Positions 29,223-40,583 of a DNA stretch of 43,442 nucleotides are shown one piece after another (position 1 is the stretch's first letter; every line of letters starts with the position of its first letter). A model generated the notes under the pieces. The model was not told the origin of the DNA. It did not search any database and saw only the letters and a list, made by a program, of their open reading frames with translations. A program made the position numbers and the translations under genes. The DNA is from Bacteroidales bacterium (lineage in GTDB: Bacteria > Bacteroidota > Bacteroidia > Bacteroidales > UBA7960): NCBI GenBank assembly GCA_003550725.1, contig PUKZ01000051.1, forward strand, positions 1 to 43,442, given 5' to 3'.

Positions 29223-29226
29223 TTTT
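29212..29226 (+). terminator. rnpB terminator using the P1 helix
   Basis: GGCTTGC followed by eight Ts. The left arm of the hairpin is the 5' end of the RNA itself, 350 nt upstream; whether a more local stem also helps is not clear. The 3' strand of P1 thus runs directly into the T-tract. Confidence 0.6.
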
Positions 29227-29323
29227 ATTTGTTGAAAAAATAAGCATTTTGTTAATAAATCAACAGCTACTTTTTTCCATAATTAATAGTATTTTAGCAT
29301 AAAAATACCTTTCTGGATAAATT

Positions 29324-32300
29324 ATGAGAATAATAATCTTAACGACATTACTAATGTTTTGCCTGCCTGTTATCATTATGGGTCAGAAAACTTCAATTTA
29401 TGACCAGCCTGAGGCAGGCTACAGACTGGCAGTTGAGCTTTTTAACAGAAAGCAATACAACGCAGCACTAAATCAATTTAAAAAAGTTATAGATAAGGTT
29501 GATGATAAAGATTCAGAAATTAAAATAAATTCACGTTATTATCAAGCTATATGTGCATTTGAATTATTTCATCCAGATGCTGAAAATTTACTCATATCTT
29601 TTATAAATAAACATCCTGTTCATCCAAAACAGTCAATTGCCAGCTTTCAGATGGGCAATCTTCAGTATAGAAACAGAAATTACGAGGACGCCTTGAAATG
29701 GTATGCTAAAGTGGATATGTTTGACCTTAACAATGAGCAAACAAATGAGTTTAAATTTAAAAGCGGGCATTCATATTTCGAACTCGATGATTATGACAAT
29801 GCCAAAAGAAAATTATTTGATGTAAAAGATACCAACAGTGTTTATTATGAGCCGGCTAATTATTATTATGGCCATATAGCCTATACTCAACATAACTATG
29901 AAACAGCTCTTCGATCATTTAAAAAACTGATTGATGACAGCAATTTCGGTATGATTGTCCCTTATTACATTACTAATATTTATCATAAGCAAAGACGATA
30001 CGACGATTTAATCGAATATGCTCCTGCAATTTTAGAGGAAGCATCTCCAAATCGTGAAATTGAAATACATAGACTATTAGGCGATGCATATTATTCTAAG
30101 AAAAATTATGAAAAAGCAATTGTTTATTTTGAAGAATATCGCAGGCAGACTCGTGAAAAGCTTACAAGGGATGATCACTATCAATTTGCCTATTCATATT
30201 ATAAAATTAATGATTATAAAAATGCAATAAATTATTTCGAACCTATAACAACAGAAGAAGATTCATTAGCACAAAATGCATACTATCTTTTGGCTGATTG
30301 TTATCTTAAAATTGATGATAAGATGGCTGCCAAAAATGCTCTTAATGCTGCTAAAAAAATGGATTTTATTCCTCAGATAAAACAAGACGCCTTGTTTAAG
30401 TATGCAAAGTTGTCGTATGAGCTTTCATATAACCCATTTAATGAGGCAATACTATCTTTTCAAAAATACATAGAAGATTATCCCGATTCACCACGAATAG
30501 ATGAAGCTTATGAATATCTTATAGATCTTTTTTTGACTACCAGGAATTACCGTTATGCAATGGAGTCGATGGAAAAAATCGAAATTAATACACAAAGATT
30601 GAAGGATGCATATCAGCGTATTGCTTATTACAGAGGAGTTGAGTTGTTTAATAACGGTGATTTTGAAACTGCTATTGATTATTTTAATCGTTCAAATAAA
30701 TACCCTGAAAATAACGCTATAATGGCACAAAGTAAATATTGGACGGGAGAAGCCAAATACAGAATGGGTAATTATGATGAAGCAATTGAAATTCATAACC
30801 GGTTTCTTGTTACGCCTGGTGCGTATAGTCTTGATCAATATAACCGTGCTAATTATAATATTGGATATGCCTATTTTAGAAAAGAACAATATGAAAAAGC
30901 TATAAGAGCTTTTAGGAAATTTGTTACAGATGAAGCCAAAGATACCCGTTTGTTGGTTGATGCTCAATTACGCCTGGGTGACAGTTATTTTGTAACAAAA
31001 AATTACAGAAATGCGATTGATTATTACGATAAAGCGATAAAAAGGGATATTGCTGAATCGGATTATGCTATGTTTCAGAAGTCGATAGCTTTGGGAGCAA
31101 TAGGTAATTATGACGAAAAGGCTAACTCTTTGATAGGTTTTTTACAGAAATACCCTAACTCCAATTATCTTTCTGATGCCAAATATGAGCTTGCAAATAC
31201 TTACCTGGTTATGGATGACCCGGAAAATGCTCTAAAGCATTATTCAGGAGTTATCGATGATCACCCCAACAGCAATCATGTTAAAAGTGCCATGTTAAAA
31301 AAAGGCCTTATTTATTATAATTCTTATGAAGATGAAAAAGCGCTTGAACAATTTAAGAATGTAGTGGAAAATTATCGGGGTACTGAACAATCGCAGGAAG
31401 CTCTTGAAGCAATGAAAATTGTTTATGTTAATCTTGATCGAGTTGATGATTATGTTGAATATACAGAGGGGCTGGGATTATCAGATATTACAGCAGTTCA
31501 GCGAGACTCGCTGACTTATGTTGCAGCTGAAAACCGATACATGGAAGGCGATTGGGTAAATGCAGCCAGAAGCTTTGAAAATTATCTCGATAAATACCCG
31601 GATGGCATTTTCAATATTGATGCAAATTATTATGGTGCTGAATCTTATTACCGAATGGGAGAATACAATCATGCCTTAACAGGTTATGAATATGTTGCAA
31701 ATAAGCGAAAAAGCAGGTTTTCAGAGAAAGCAACCGTGCGCGCAGCATCAATTAATTATAAACTTGGAAATTATGCAGATGCCCTGAGTTTTTATAAACA
31801 ACTCGAAAAAATTGCAGATCACAGTGAAAATTTGTCAAAGGCAAAAATAGGACAAATGAGGTGTTTTTTTAAAGTTGAACAATACGAACAAGCTATTGAT
31901 GTTGCCAGTAAGGTTTTAGAAAATGACAAAATTATTGAAAGTATAAGACAGGAAGCGTTTATGATAAAAGGGTATTCAGCAAAAGAACTTAATCAACTGG
32001 ATATAGCAAAAAACCATTTTTCTTCAGCTGCAACAATACGCAGTAATGAAACATCAGCGGAAGCTAAATATAACATTGCCCTTATTGAATTCAGAAAAGG
32101 AAATTATGATAATTGCGAAAAATTGATTTTAGATTATGTCAATACTATTTCGGCTTACGAATATTGGCTTGCTAAAATGTTTATTTTGCTTGCCGATAAT
32201 TACACTCAAAAAGGTAATCTTTTTCAGGCCCGGCATACGCTTCAAAGCATTATAGATAATTATGACGGCCCGGAGCTTGCTTCAGTGGCTCGCAAGAAAC

Positions 32301-32338
32301 TAGAGGAAATTGAATCAAAAAAAGGTATAGAGGATTAA
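29324..32338 (+). CDS. exported TPR-repeat protein, 1004 aa
   Basis: Seen: signal peptide (1-21, ending IMGQ) without a lipobox Cys, then tetratricopeptide-type helical repeats across essentially the entire protein (recurring A...YF....Y..A...Y....FP.S). Several units have the YPdS spacer typical of periplasmic YbgF/BamD-like TPRs. No enzyme domain. Likely a periplasmic scaffold. The gene for an outer-membrane barrel starts 70 bp downstream in the same direction, and this TPR-plus-barrel pairing suggests that the two act together at the outer membrane; the cargo is unknown. Confidence 0.9.
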   Translation: MRIIILTTLLMFCLPVIIMGQKTSIYDQPEAGYRLAVELFNRKQYNAALNQFKKVIDKVDDKDSEIKINSRYYQAICAFELFHPDAENLLISFINKHPVHPKQSIASFQMGNLQYRNRNYEDALKWYAKVDMFDLNNEQTNEFKFKSGHSYFELDDYDNAKRKLFDVKDTNSVYYEPANYYYGHIAYTQHNYETALRSFKKLIDDSNFGMIVPYYITNIYHKQRRYDDLIEYAPAILEEASPNREIEIHRLLGDAYYSKKNYEKAIVYFEEYRRQTREKLTRDDHYQFAYSYYKINDYKNAINYFEPITTEEDSLAQNAYYLLADCYLKIDDKMAAKNALNAAKKMDFIPQIKQDALFKYAKLSYELSYNPFNEAILSFQKYIEDYPDSPRIDEAYEYLIDLFLTTRNYRYAMESMEKIEINTQRLKDAYQRIAYYRGVELFNNGDFETAIDYFNRSNKYPENNAIMAQSKYWTGEAKYRMGNYDEAIEIHNRFLVTPGAYSLDQYNRANYNIGYAYFRKEQYEKAIRAFRKFVTDEAKDTRLLVDAQLRLGDSYFVTKNYRNAIDYYDKAIKRDIAESDYAMFQKSIALGAIGNYDEKANSLIGFLQKYPNSNYLSDAKYELANTYLVMDDPENALKHYSGVIDDHPNSNHVKSAMLKKGLIYYNSYEDEKALEQFKNVVENYRGTEQSQEALEAMKIVYVNLDRVDDYVEYTEGLGLSDITAVQRDSLTYVAAENRYMEGDWVNAARSFENYLDKYPDGIFNIDANYYGAESYYRMGEYNHALTGYEYVANKRKSRFSEKATVRAASINYKLGNYADALSFYKQLEKIADHSENLSKAKIGQMRCFFKVEQYEQAIDVASKVLENDKIIESIRQEAFMIKGYSAKELNQLDIAKNHFSSAATIRSNETSAEAKYNIALIEFRKGNYDNCEKLILDYVNTISAYEYWLAKMFILLADNYTQKGNLFQARHTLQSIIDNYDGPELASVARKKLEEIESKKGIED

Positions 32339-32407
32339 TAATTAGAGAAAGATTAATAAAGTGATGTCGATTTTCGATTTATATTATTTAAAATAGATTA
32401 ATGTTAT

Positions 32408-34147
32408 ATGCATAATTTTTTAAAAATATTTTTTCCGGTTGTTTTTATTTTTTCATTCGTCAACAACAATAATATAGACGCTCAAGAGCCACTTGACTTC
32501 GATGAAATAAAGGTTATAGCACCTTATGAACCCTCTATTTCAGATGCATTCAAAATAAACGATATGCCTGTTATCGAAGATACTTTAGATATTGAACGCG
32601 AATTGGAATATAATATTCAGACTGTAAAACTGGAAACAAGCTTTGAATTAGAGCCAATTGAAGCAGCCAGAATGAGAGGGGAACCCATTAGCAAATTATA
32701 TAGGGGGCATTTAAAAGGCGGATTTGGAAGTCATTATACCCCTTATGGTGAATTGTTCTATAACTCTTTGCGTTCAAATGAATATGCATACGGATTAAGG
32801 TTAAAGCATCAATCTTCAGCCGGTAAAGTTGAAAATTATCCACACAGCGGTTATTCCGACAACTTGGCTGAAGTATATGGAAAAAGGTTTTTCAGAGATC
32901 ATACTCTTGAGGGAGGAATTGATTACAATCGTAATGTTTTACATTTTTATGGCATTGATAAAAATAGAGAAAAATATTCTGATACTGATAATTTTCCTGA
33001 AAAAGATGATATAAGACAACAATATAATTATTTTTCGGCCAATACAGGCTTTAGAAATAATAATCTTGACTCTTTAAGCCTTTCATATGACTTTGGCATT
33101 AACTATAACTTTTTGAATGCCGATTATGCATTACAAGATGATAACCCATTACAACATAATATTAGCTTTTCGGGTACAATTCAACGACAGCTTCCGCCTG
33201 ATCCTATGGAATTTTCTGAAAATCAACATTTTAAGTTTGACACCTATGCTGATTATTATAATAACCAGTCGCCATTGGATTCATCTGCAGCAGGTATATT
33301 TGGAGTTAACCCCCGTCTGTATTCGAGTTATAAAGATTTTGAGTTTTATTTAGGTTTCAATGCGGCATTTAAATTCGAAAAAAACAACTATTTTAGAATA
33401 CATCCAATTGCCGGTAGTAAGGCTAACCTCATAGATGATGTATTAGCAGCTTATGCTTATTTAAGTGGGGGTATAAAACGACATAATCTTTATGATTTTT
33501 CCCGTGAAAACCCTTTTATAAATTCCGAATTAGGGGATTTTCGTTTTAAGAATACGAAATCAAAAATAGGTGGTGGGTTTAAAGGATCAATTGGCTCTAT
33601 GGTATCCTATAATTTAAGCGCAAGTAATTCGACAATTGAAAATTATGCATTTTATGTTACTGATGTTATTATTGACGATGATAATAATAAAGTTCTTGAT
33701 AACAAAATGACAATTGTTTATGATGATCTGCGGCTTTTTAATTTTCGTGGTGAAATATTCTCTCAGATCGCTGATAGAATAAACTTAAGATTTGCATCAA
33801 ATTATTATCAATACTCGCTTGACAATGAAATTAAACCATGGCATAAACCAACTGCGCGTTTTGATTTATCAGTAAATTACAATATTCAGGATAAAATTAT
33901 TTTTACTGCCGAAGCTTTTGCGCGCAATTCATGGTATGGAAGAATTTTTGATGAAGAAGGTAATGTGCAAAAGAAAGAAATTCATGGATTTCATGTTGAC
34001 ACTAATTTTGGTGTTGAGTACAGGTATACAAATAGATTAGCCGTGTTTTTAAACTTTAATAATGTACAAAACCAACCACTTGAAAGATGGCTCAACTACC
34101 CTTCTCAAAAATTTAATTTTTTGGGAGGAGCCGCATTTTCGTTTTAA
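32408..34147 (+). CDS. outer-membrane beta-barrel protein, 579 aa
   Basis: Seen: signal peptide (1-25, ending IDAQ), an N-terminal periplasmic segment with EIKVIAPYEPSISDAFKI, then many alternating aromatic/polar beta strands and a C-terminal strand ending in Phe (NFLGGAAFSF), the outer-membrane insertion signal. The overall style is TonB-dependent-receptor-like barrel, but I see no plug domain, so a plug-less barrel is more likely. It follows the TPR gene with 69 bp between and probably shares its transcript. No substrate can be inferred. Confidence 0.85.
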   Translation: MHNFLKIFFPVVFIFSFVNNNNIDAQEPLDFDEIKVIAPYEPSISDAFKINDMPVIEDTLDIERELEYNIQTVKLETSFELEPIEAARMRGEPISKLYRGHLKGGFGSHYTPYGELFYNSLRSNEYAYGLRLKHQSSAGKVENYPHSGYSDNLAEVYGKRFFRDHTLEGGIDYNRNVLHFYGIDKNREKYSDTDNFPEKDDIRQQYNYFSANTGFRNNNLDSLSLSYDFGINYNFLNADYALQDDNPLQHNISFSGTIQRQLPPDPMEFSENQHFKFDTYADYYNNQSPLDSSAAGIFGVNPRLYSSYKDFEFYLGFNAAFKFEKNNYFRIHPIAGSKANLIDDVLAAYAYLSGGIKRHNLYDFSRENPFINSELGDFRFKNTKSKIGGGFKGSIGSMVSYNLSASNSTIENYAFYVTDVIIDDDNNKVLDNKMTIVYDDLRLFNFRGEIFSQIADRINLRFASNYYQYSLDNEIKPWHKPTARFDLSVNYNIQDKIIFTAEAFARNSWYGRIFDEEGNVQKKEIHGFHVDTNFGVEYRYTNRLAVFLNFNNVQNQPLERWLNYPSQKFNFLGGAAFSF

Positions 34148-34345
34148 TTTCGATATTTATCAATTATCATTTTTCTTTACCTTATTCTGAATTTCACTAT
34201 TTAGTATAAGCCAATTTTATTAATTAACATTTTTTTCATAAACTCTCATTAACTTTCTTCTTATTATTTTGTTAGTATTATAAAAATTGTTGATAAATAA
34301 AGCATTTTGGCCTTATTTATACTATGAAAATAGGGTAAAAATTTG

Positions 34346-34353
34346 TATCTTTG
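34346..34353 (+). promoter_or_regulatory. -7 box (TATCTTTG) for gyrB
   Basis: Exact TAnnTTTG match 30 bp before the ATG. The 235-bp gap after the barrel gene is AT-rich with no other clear signal. Confidence 0.55.
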
Positions 34354-34376
34354 TTTAATTATTAAAAAATTCATAA

Positions 34377-36350
<1,974 letters not shown>

Positions 36351-36415
36351 GAATTAAACAGTTTGAAATGACTACGGTTTGACGATGTCTTGTGACCCAA
36401 AGTTTTTAAAATAGG

Positions 36416-39403
36416 CTATAAAAGTGTAATTATCTCATCCATTTGCAATAATTTCAGAGGGTTGTTTTGGTTAATAAACATATCCGATATTTTTGATTTA
36501 TGTTTTTGTAAAGCCATAATCTTTTCTTCTACACTTGAACGTGAAATAAATTTGTATACAAACACTTTTTTGTCTTGCCCTATCCGATGTGCTCTGCTTA
36601 TGGCTTGTGCTTCCACTGCAGGGTTCCACCATGGGTCAAGCATAAATACATAATCTGCACCTGTAAGGTTTAAACCTGTACCACCTGCACGCATTGATAT
36701 TAAAAAGATTTGAGTATCAGTATCATTATGAAACCTGTCTATGATAGGTTTACGGTCTTTTTCATTAACCCTGCCAGTTAACATGCCAAAAGGAATGTCA
36801 TGTTGTTTAAAATAATTGGCGTATAAGTTCAAATGTTTGACAAATTGCGAAAAGAGCAAAACTTTATGATTTTCTGAAATAACTTTGCTTACATTATGCA
36901 AAACTTCCTTAAACTTACCTGAATCATATTCATAGTTGTTTTCTATGATTACAGGATGATTAGCAATTAATCGGAGCTGGGTTAAACTGCTTAGTAACAA
37001 AAACTTTGTTTTGGTTTTGCCCATTGTTTGAAAATTTTCAAGTATCATATTGCGTGCTTCCGATTTTTTTCGTTCATAAAAACTGGCTTGCTCTTCTGTC
37101 ATTTCGCAATAATGAACTTTTTTGATCATATCGGGAAGCTCTTTTGCAACATGATTTTTGTTACGGCGCAACACGAAAGGCTTTATAAGGTTTTGAAGCT
37201 TATCTCGTTTTTGTTTATCGTTTTCTTTTTCAATTGGAATGACAAATTCTTCTTTAAAACTACGAAGACTGCCCAACATACCGGGGTTTAAAAACGAAAA
37301 TTGAGACCATAAATCTGTTAATGAATTCTCTATCGGGGTTCCTGTAAGTACTAAACGATATTTGCCATTTAATTTTTTTACGGCTAAAAATATCTTGGAT
37401 GAAGAATTTTTAATTATTTGACTTTCATCAAGAATAATATAACTGAAATGAAATTCTTTTAGTATATCTATATCACTGCGAACAATTCCATAGGTAGTTA
37501 TTATTATATCGTACTTTGAGAAAATGTTTGTATTTTTTGGCCTGTTTATGCCAACATACTTAAATACTTTAAGAGAAGGTGCGAATTTTTCAATTTCATT
37601 TACCCAATTGTGGATTAATGATAAAGGCATTACTATTAGTGAAGTTTGCTTGTTTTGTTTTGATTTTGTGAAATTATCAAACAAATTCAACTGGTTATGA
37701 TTTTCGTTGTAAGAATCAGGAGTGTTGGTATTTTGACTATTTTGATTAATTGAATTATAGGAATCACGAAGCTTTAATAGCGCAGCCAATGCTTGTAAAG
37801 TCTTTCCTAAACCCATATCATCAGCCAGGCAACCACCAAGCTTATTATATTGTAAATAAACTAACCATTGAAAACCGGTTAATTGATATGGACGCATTTC
37901 AGCCTTTAATGAAGAAGGTATATTAGCTTTTTTTAATGGAACCCCAAGAGTTTTCTCTTCTTTTTTTACTAGATCAAGGTTTTTAAGAATTGTAAAGTAA
38001 TGCTTATTTAATGAAAGGCAACCCTTTTCTTTTTTTGCAAATTTTAAAACATCATTATATTTTTCCATCCATTCAACAGGAATTAAACCTATCGTTCCAT
38101 CAGGAAGTAAAAATTCGCGCTCTCCTTTTATTATATTGTTTTTTAATTCAATAAAAGGAATTTTATGTTTACCAAAAAAAACAAATCCCTTTAAATCAAA
38201 CCAATCCGACTTCTCGTCAATTTTTAATGTAATTTCAGGTTTTCCTATAAAATATTTTTCATGTAAATGATTTTGTGTGAAGTTAACCCCTTTTTTTATT
38301 AATACATCTTTATGTGTTGCCATCCAATCGACTATGTTATGACGCATCTTTATTTCTCCATCCCCGGCTTTACCGTTTTTGATACCTTTTAGAGTAAACT
38401 GACAAGAATTAATTTTTTCTAACCCATAATATTGTATTGTTTCTATATATCTTTTTTCCTTCTCAAGGTTTCGGATTATTTTTTTAAAATAATAATCATT
38501 GTCAAAACTATAATTTAATTTTACTTTACATAATTCTTTATCTAAAGGCGAAAAAAATATATCTGCATCATATTTAAATGAAATTTCCAGTACCGCTTTG
38601 TTATGATAATCAACTTCAAGGCTTAGAAATGGTGTGGGATTGCTGTGTATTTCTTCAATATTGAAGCCTGTGGCTGTAACTTTATATTGTGAAATAGTTC
38701 TTTTAATAAAACTTTCAAAATACTTTTTTTGATAATTTGGAGGTATTTCAATATATTCTTTATTAAAAAAGGGTTTTAGTTTTTTGCTGTCAAAATGTCC
38801 GTCAAACCTGTATATTGTATTATTCATCATTATTATACAAGGAAAATTTGAAAGCACTAATGTGTTTTGATCTTTAAGTGATATATATTGATTTTCTGCT
38901 TTAAGAGTCAAATAATAGCGAGTTTTGTCGCTTTGTTTTTCAAAATTGAATATTGGTTCAACAATATCTTTTAATATCTTAATAGGATTATCATTTATAA
39001 GGTTTCCCGGATTACCTTTATAGTACAGCGGTATATCATTATCAGAAATAACATTAATGATCTTAGATAAGTGTTTTTCTATAAATGGTCGTATAAAATT
39101 TTCTACTAAAGGTAGTTCAAGTCGCTTAAAAAAATCGATCGCACGCTCTTTATGTTTGCCAAATACTTTAATGATATTATTGTCAGAATAGTTATCAAGC
39201 ATATCAATAACCAAGTTATTAGCGTTGTCTAACGAATCAAAAAAATCATTCACATTGTGTTTGGTAACTTTTTTAACATTATAGCTAAATTGTTGCTTTT
39301 TAGTAATTATCACTGAATAAGCTTCAATAATAAATCCCCAATAGGGATGTTCTATTATTGCAAATACTAATTTTTTATTTTTTTCAATCTCTTTTTGTTG
39401 CAT
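36416..39403 (-). CDS. SNF2-family DEAD/DEAH-box helicase, 995 aa
   Basis: ATP-dependent nucleic-acid translocase of the bacterial SNF2/RapA-like group. Seen: a long N-terminal region (about 1-500) with no motif I can name; then motif I DDMGLGKTLQ with K534; motif II DESQ (about 657-660); motif III LTGTPIENSLTDLW; and motifs V/VI in RAGGTGLNL, DPWWNPAVEAQA and RAHRIGQDKKV. All helicase motifs are intact. Role unknown; such proteins remodel protein-DNA complexes or RNA polymerase. No defence genes sit beside it. Ends in TAG. A -7 box lies 64 bp upstream. Confidence 0.92.
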   Translation of the reverse strand: MQQKEIEKNKKLVFAIIEHPYWGFIIEAYSVIITKKQQFSYNVKKVTKHNVNDFFDSLDNANNLVIDMLDNYSDNNIIKVFGKHKERAIDFFKRLELPLVENFIRPFIEKHLSKIINVISDNDIPLYYKGNPGNLINDNPIKILKDIVEPIFNFEKQSDKTRYYLTLKAENQYISLKDQNTLVLSNFPCIIMMNNTIYRFDGHFDSKKLKPFFNKEYIEIPPNYQKKYFESFIKRTISQYKVTATGFNIEEIHSNPTPFLSLEVDYHNKAVLEISFKYDADIFFSPLDKELCKVKLNYSFDNDYYFKKIIRNLEKEKRYIETIQYYGLEKINSCQFTLKGIKNGKAGDGEIKMRHNIVDWMATHKDVLIKKGVNFTQNHLHEKYFIGKPEITLKIDEKSDWFDLKGFVFFGKHKIPFIELKNNIIKGEREFLLPDGTIGLIPVEWMEKYNDVLKFAKKEKGCLSLNKHYFTILKNLDLVKKEEKTLGVPLKKANIPSSLKAEMRPYQLTGFQWLVYLQYNKLGGCLADDMGLGKTLQALAALLKLRDSYNSINQNSQNTNTPDSYNENHNQLNLFDNFTKSKQNKQTSLIVMPLSLIHNWVNEIEKFAPSLKVFKYVGINRPKNTNIFSKYDIIITTYGIVRSDIDILKEFHFSYIILDESQIIKNSSSKIFLAVKKLNGKYRLVLTGTPIENSLTDLWSQFSFLNPGMLGSLRSFKEEFVIPIEKENDKQKRDKLQNLIKPFVLRRNKNHVAKELPDMIKKVHYCEMTEEQASFYERKKSEARNMILENFQTMGKTKTKFLLLSSLTQLRLIANHPVIIENNYEYDSGKFKEVLHNVSKVISENHKVLLFSQFVKHLNLYANYFKQHDIPFGMLTGRVNEKDRKPIIDRFHNDTDTQIFLISMRAGGTGLNLTGADYVFMLDPWWNPAVEAQAISRAHRIGQDKKVFVYKFISRSSVEEKIMALQKHKSKISDMFINQNNPLKLLQMDEIITLL

Positions 39404-39466
39404 AAAATATTTACCAATAGCAGATGTAGTTTTTAAATGCTTTAATACGTATAATTAAACATTGCC

Positions 39467-39474
39467 CAAATTTA
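39467..39474 (-). promoter_or_regulatory. promoter for the SNF2 gene (TAAATTTG on minus strand)
   Basis: CAAATTTA on the plus strand gives an exact TAnnTTTG box on the minus strand, 64 bp from the start codon. CAAA at 39497-39500 reads TTTG, a -33 candidate at 22-bp spacing, slightly long. Confidence 0.5.
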
Positions 39475-39550
39475 TGTCTTGATTCTAATATCCTTACAAA
39501 ATCCAAAACATATTACAAATATTAGAAAAAAATAAATTTATTTTTCTGGG

Positions 39551-39568
39551 TAACAATTAAAATTGTTA
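39551..39568. repeat. small perfect inverted repeat (possible operator)
   Basis: TAACAATT-AA-AATTGTTA, an 8-bp dyad with a 2-bp centre, about 80 bp beyond the SNF2 -7 box. In such AT-rich DNA this may be chance. No other copies were noticed. Confidence 0.3.
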
Positions 39569-39807
39569 ACAGATCAATTCTTTTAATCTTTCCCTTTTTT
39601 ATTAAATTCGGATTTCTTTATTATTTAGTTTATGTAAACGCACCAATACAATATATAGACAAAATAATTAATCATTTATAATTGATTTATTGAATGATAA
39701 ATTCAACTATAATCGAATAAATTAATAAATATAATAAATTTAAGATTTCCACCCACATTAAATTCTATTCTATTCATACTATCATGATTTTTATGAAATT
39801 TATAAAT

Positions 39808-40154
39808 ATTTAACAACACAAGTGTCCGATTAAAATTATTATTACTGTTTGTTTCCCTTTAATACCGGTCATTACAAAATAAATTATAGTTTATTGATTT
39901 AAAACTAAAATTAATTATAGCCACTAAGACTTTAACCCTGTTGGATACTTGTTTTCTTTACCCCTACGGTTTGCAAACAATTTATCCAACAGGGCAGGGA
40001 CTCTAAGCTTGTATTGAACGAAGTGAAATAACTCAAAAATCTGAATTTCTGCACGTTACTCTTCGTGTTTCTTTGAGTCTTTGTGTCACTTCAACAAGTT
40101 CAGTGCATGCTTTGTGGCGAGATTTATTTTAATCGGACACTTGTGATTTAACAA
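39808..40154. mobile_element. MITE-like element with 20-bp TIRs and 9-bp target duplication
   Basis: Seen: the element spans 39817-40145 (329 bp). Its ends are perfect 20-bp inverted repeats, CACAAGTGTCCGATTAAAAT at 39817-39836 and its reverse complement at 40126-40145. The repeat stops exactly at 20 bp. It is flanked on both sides by the same 9 bp, ATTTAACAA (39808-39816 and 40146-40154), a target-site duplication. It carries no open reading frame of note, so it must have been moved in trans by a transposase not in this window. The inside includes a copy of the dispersed repeat and a 12-bp perfect stem (CCCTGTTGGATA/TATCCAACAGGG). Family unassigned. The rest of the 1180-bp gap (39404-40583) holds only the promoters, small dyads and a possible leader ORF listed separately. 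Confidence 0.85.
39925..40080. repeat. dispersed ~150-bp repeat, copy 2 (inside the MITE)
   Basis: Gap-free match to 27476-27625, roughly 80% identical by eye. Here it lies between the terminal inverted repeats of the MITE-like element. It continues into text similar to the degenerate dispersed sequences often seen between Bacteroidota genes (CTTCGTGTTTCTTTGAGTC). Confidence 0.75.
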
Positions 40155-40362
40155 TTATAATTAATACATACATTTCACTTTATTGCAAATGCTTATATAA
40201 AAGTTGCCATTGGTGAGAAACATCACCTGAATAAATTAACAATTGCAATCCCCAATTTTCGGGTTTTTGATTATCATGATTTTATATATTAATAACATTG
40301 AATAAAAAAGTGTATAAGATTTTTAACCAAAAAACTTTTAATTTATGAATAAAGAAATGTGA

Positions 40363-40370
40363 TATATTTG
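40363..40370 (+). promoter_or_regulatory. -7 box (TATATTTG) upstream of the beta-helix gene
   Basis: Exact TAnnTTTG match. It implies a transcript start near 40377 and a long leader of about 207 nt before the ATG at 40584. Confidence 0.5.
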
Positions 40371-40424
40371 CGCATGTTTTAAATGCTTCAGTATAATACA
40401 ATTTATATTTTCAAGGAATTATTG

Positions 40425-40460
40425 ATGGTAAAATTAATAAAAGCCTTCAAGAGGCGTTAA
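40425..40460 (+). CDS. possible 11-codon leader peptide
   Basis: ATG to TAA encoding MVKLIKAFKRR, inside the predicted leader of the beta-helix gene, preceded by AAGGA seven bases upstream, a Shine-Dalgarno-like site that is rare in this window. A weak CAAGAG/CTCTTG pairing spans the region after it. Too short to judge by composition; it could be chance. Confidence 0.25.
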   Translation: MVKLIKAFKRR

Positions 40461-40583
40461 GAAGACTTTTCTCTTTTAGCTCTTGGAAATATTTATTCTA
40501 CTTAAATCTCTTTAGATTGCATTTATCGTGAAAAAATAATTCATATAATAATTAATTTTTAAAACAACAATTTTATAAAAGTT

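Noticed and set aside
32408-34147. Classical TonB-dependent receptor
   Set aside because: No plug domain or TonB box was visible and 579 aa is short; a plug-less barrel fits better.
36416-39403. Part of a DISARM- or BREX-like defence island
   Set aside because: No methyltransferase, nuclease or other defence gene is adjacent; neighbours are gyrB and a gene-poor stretch.
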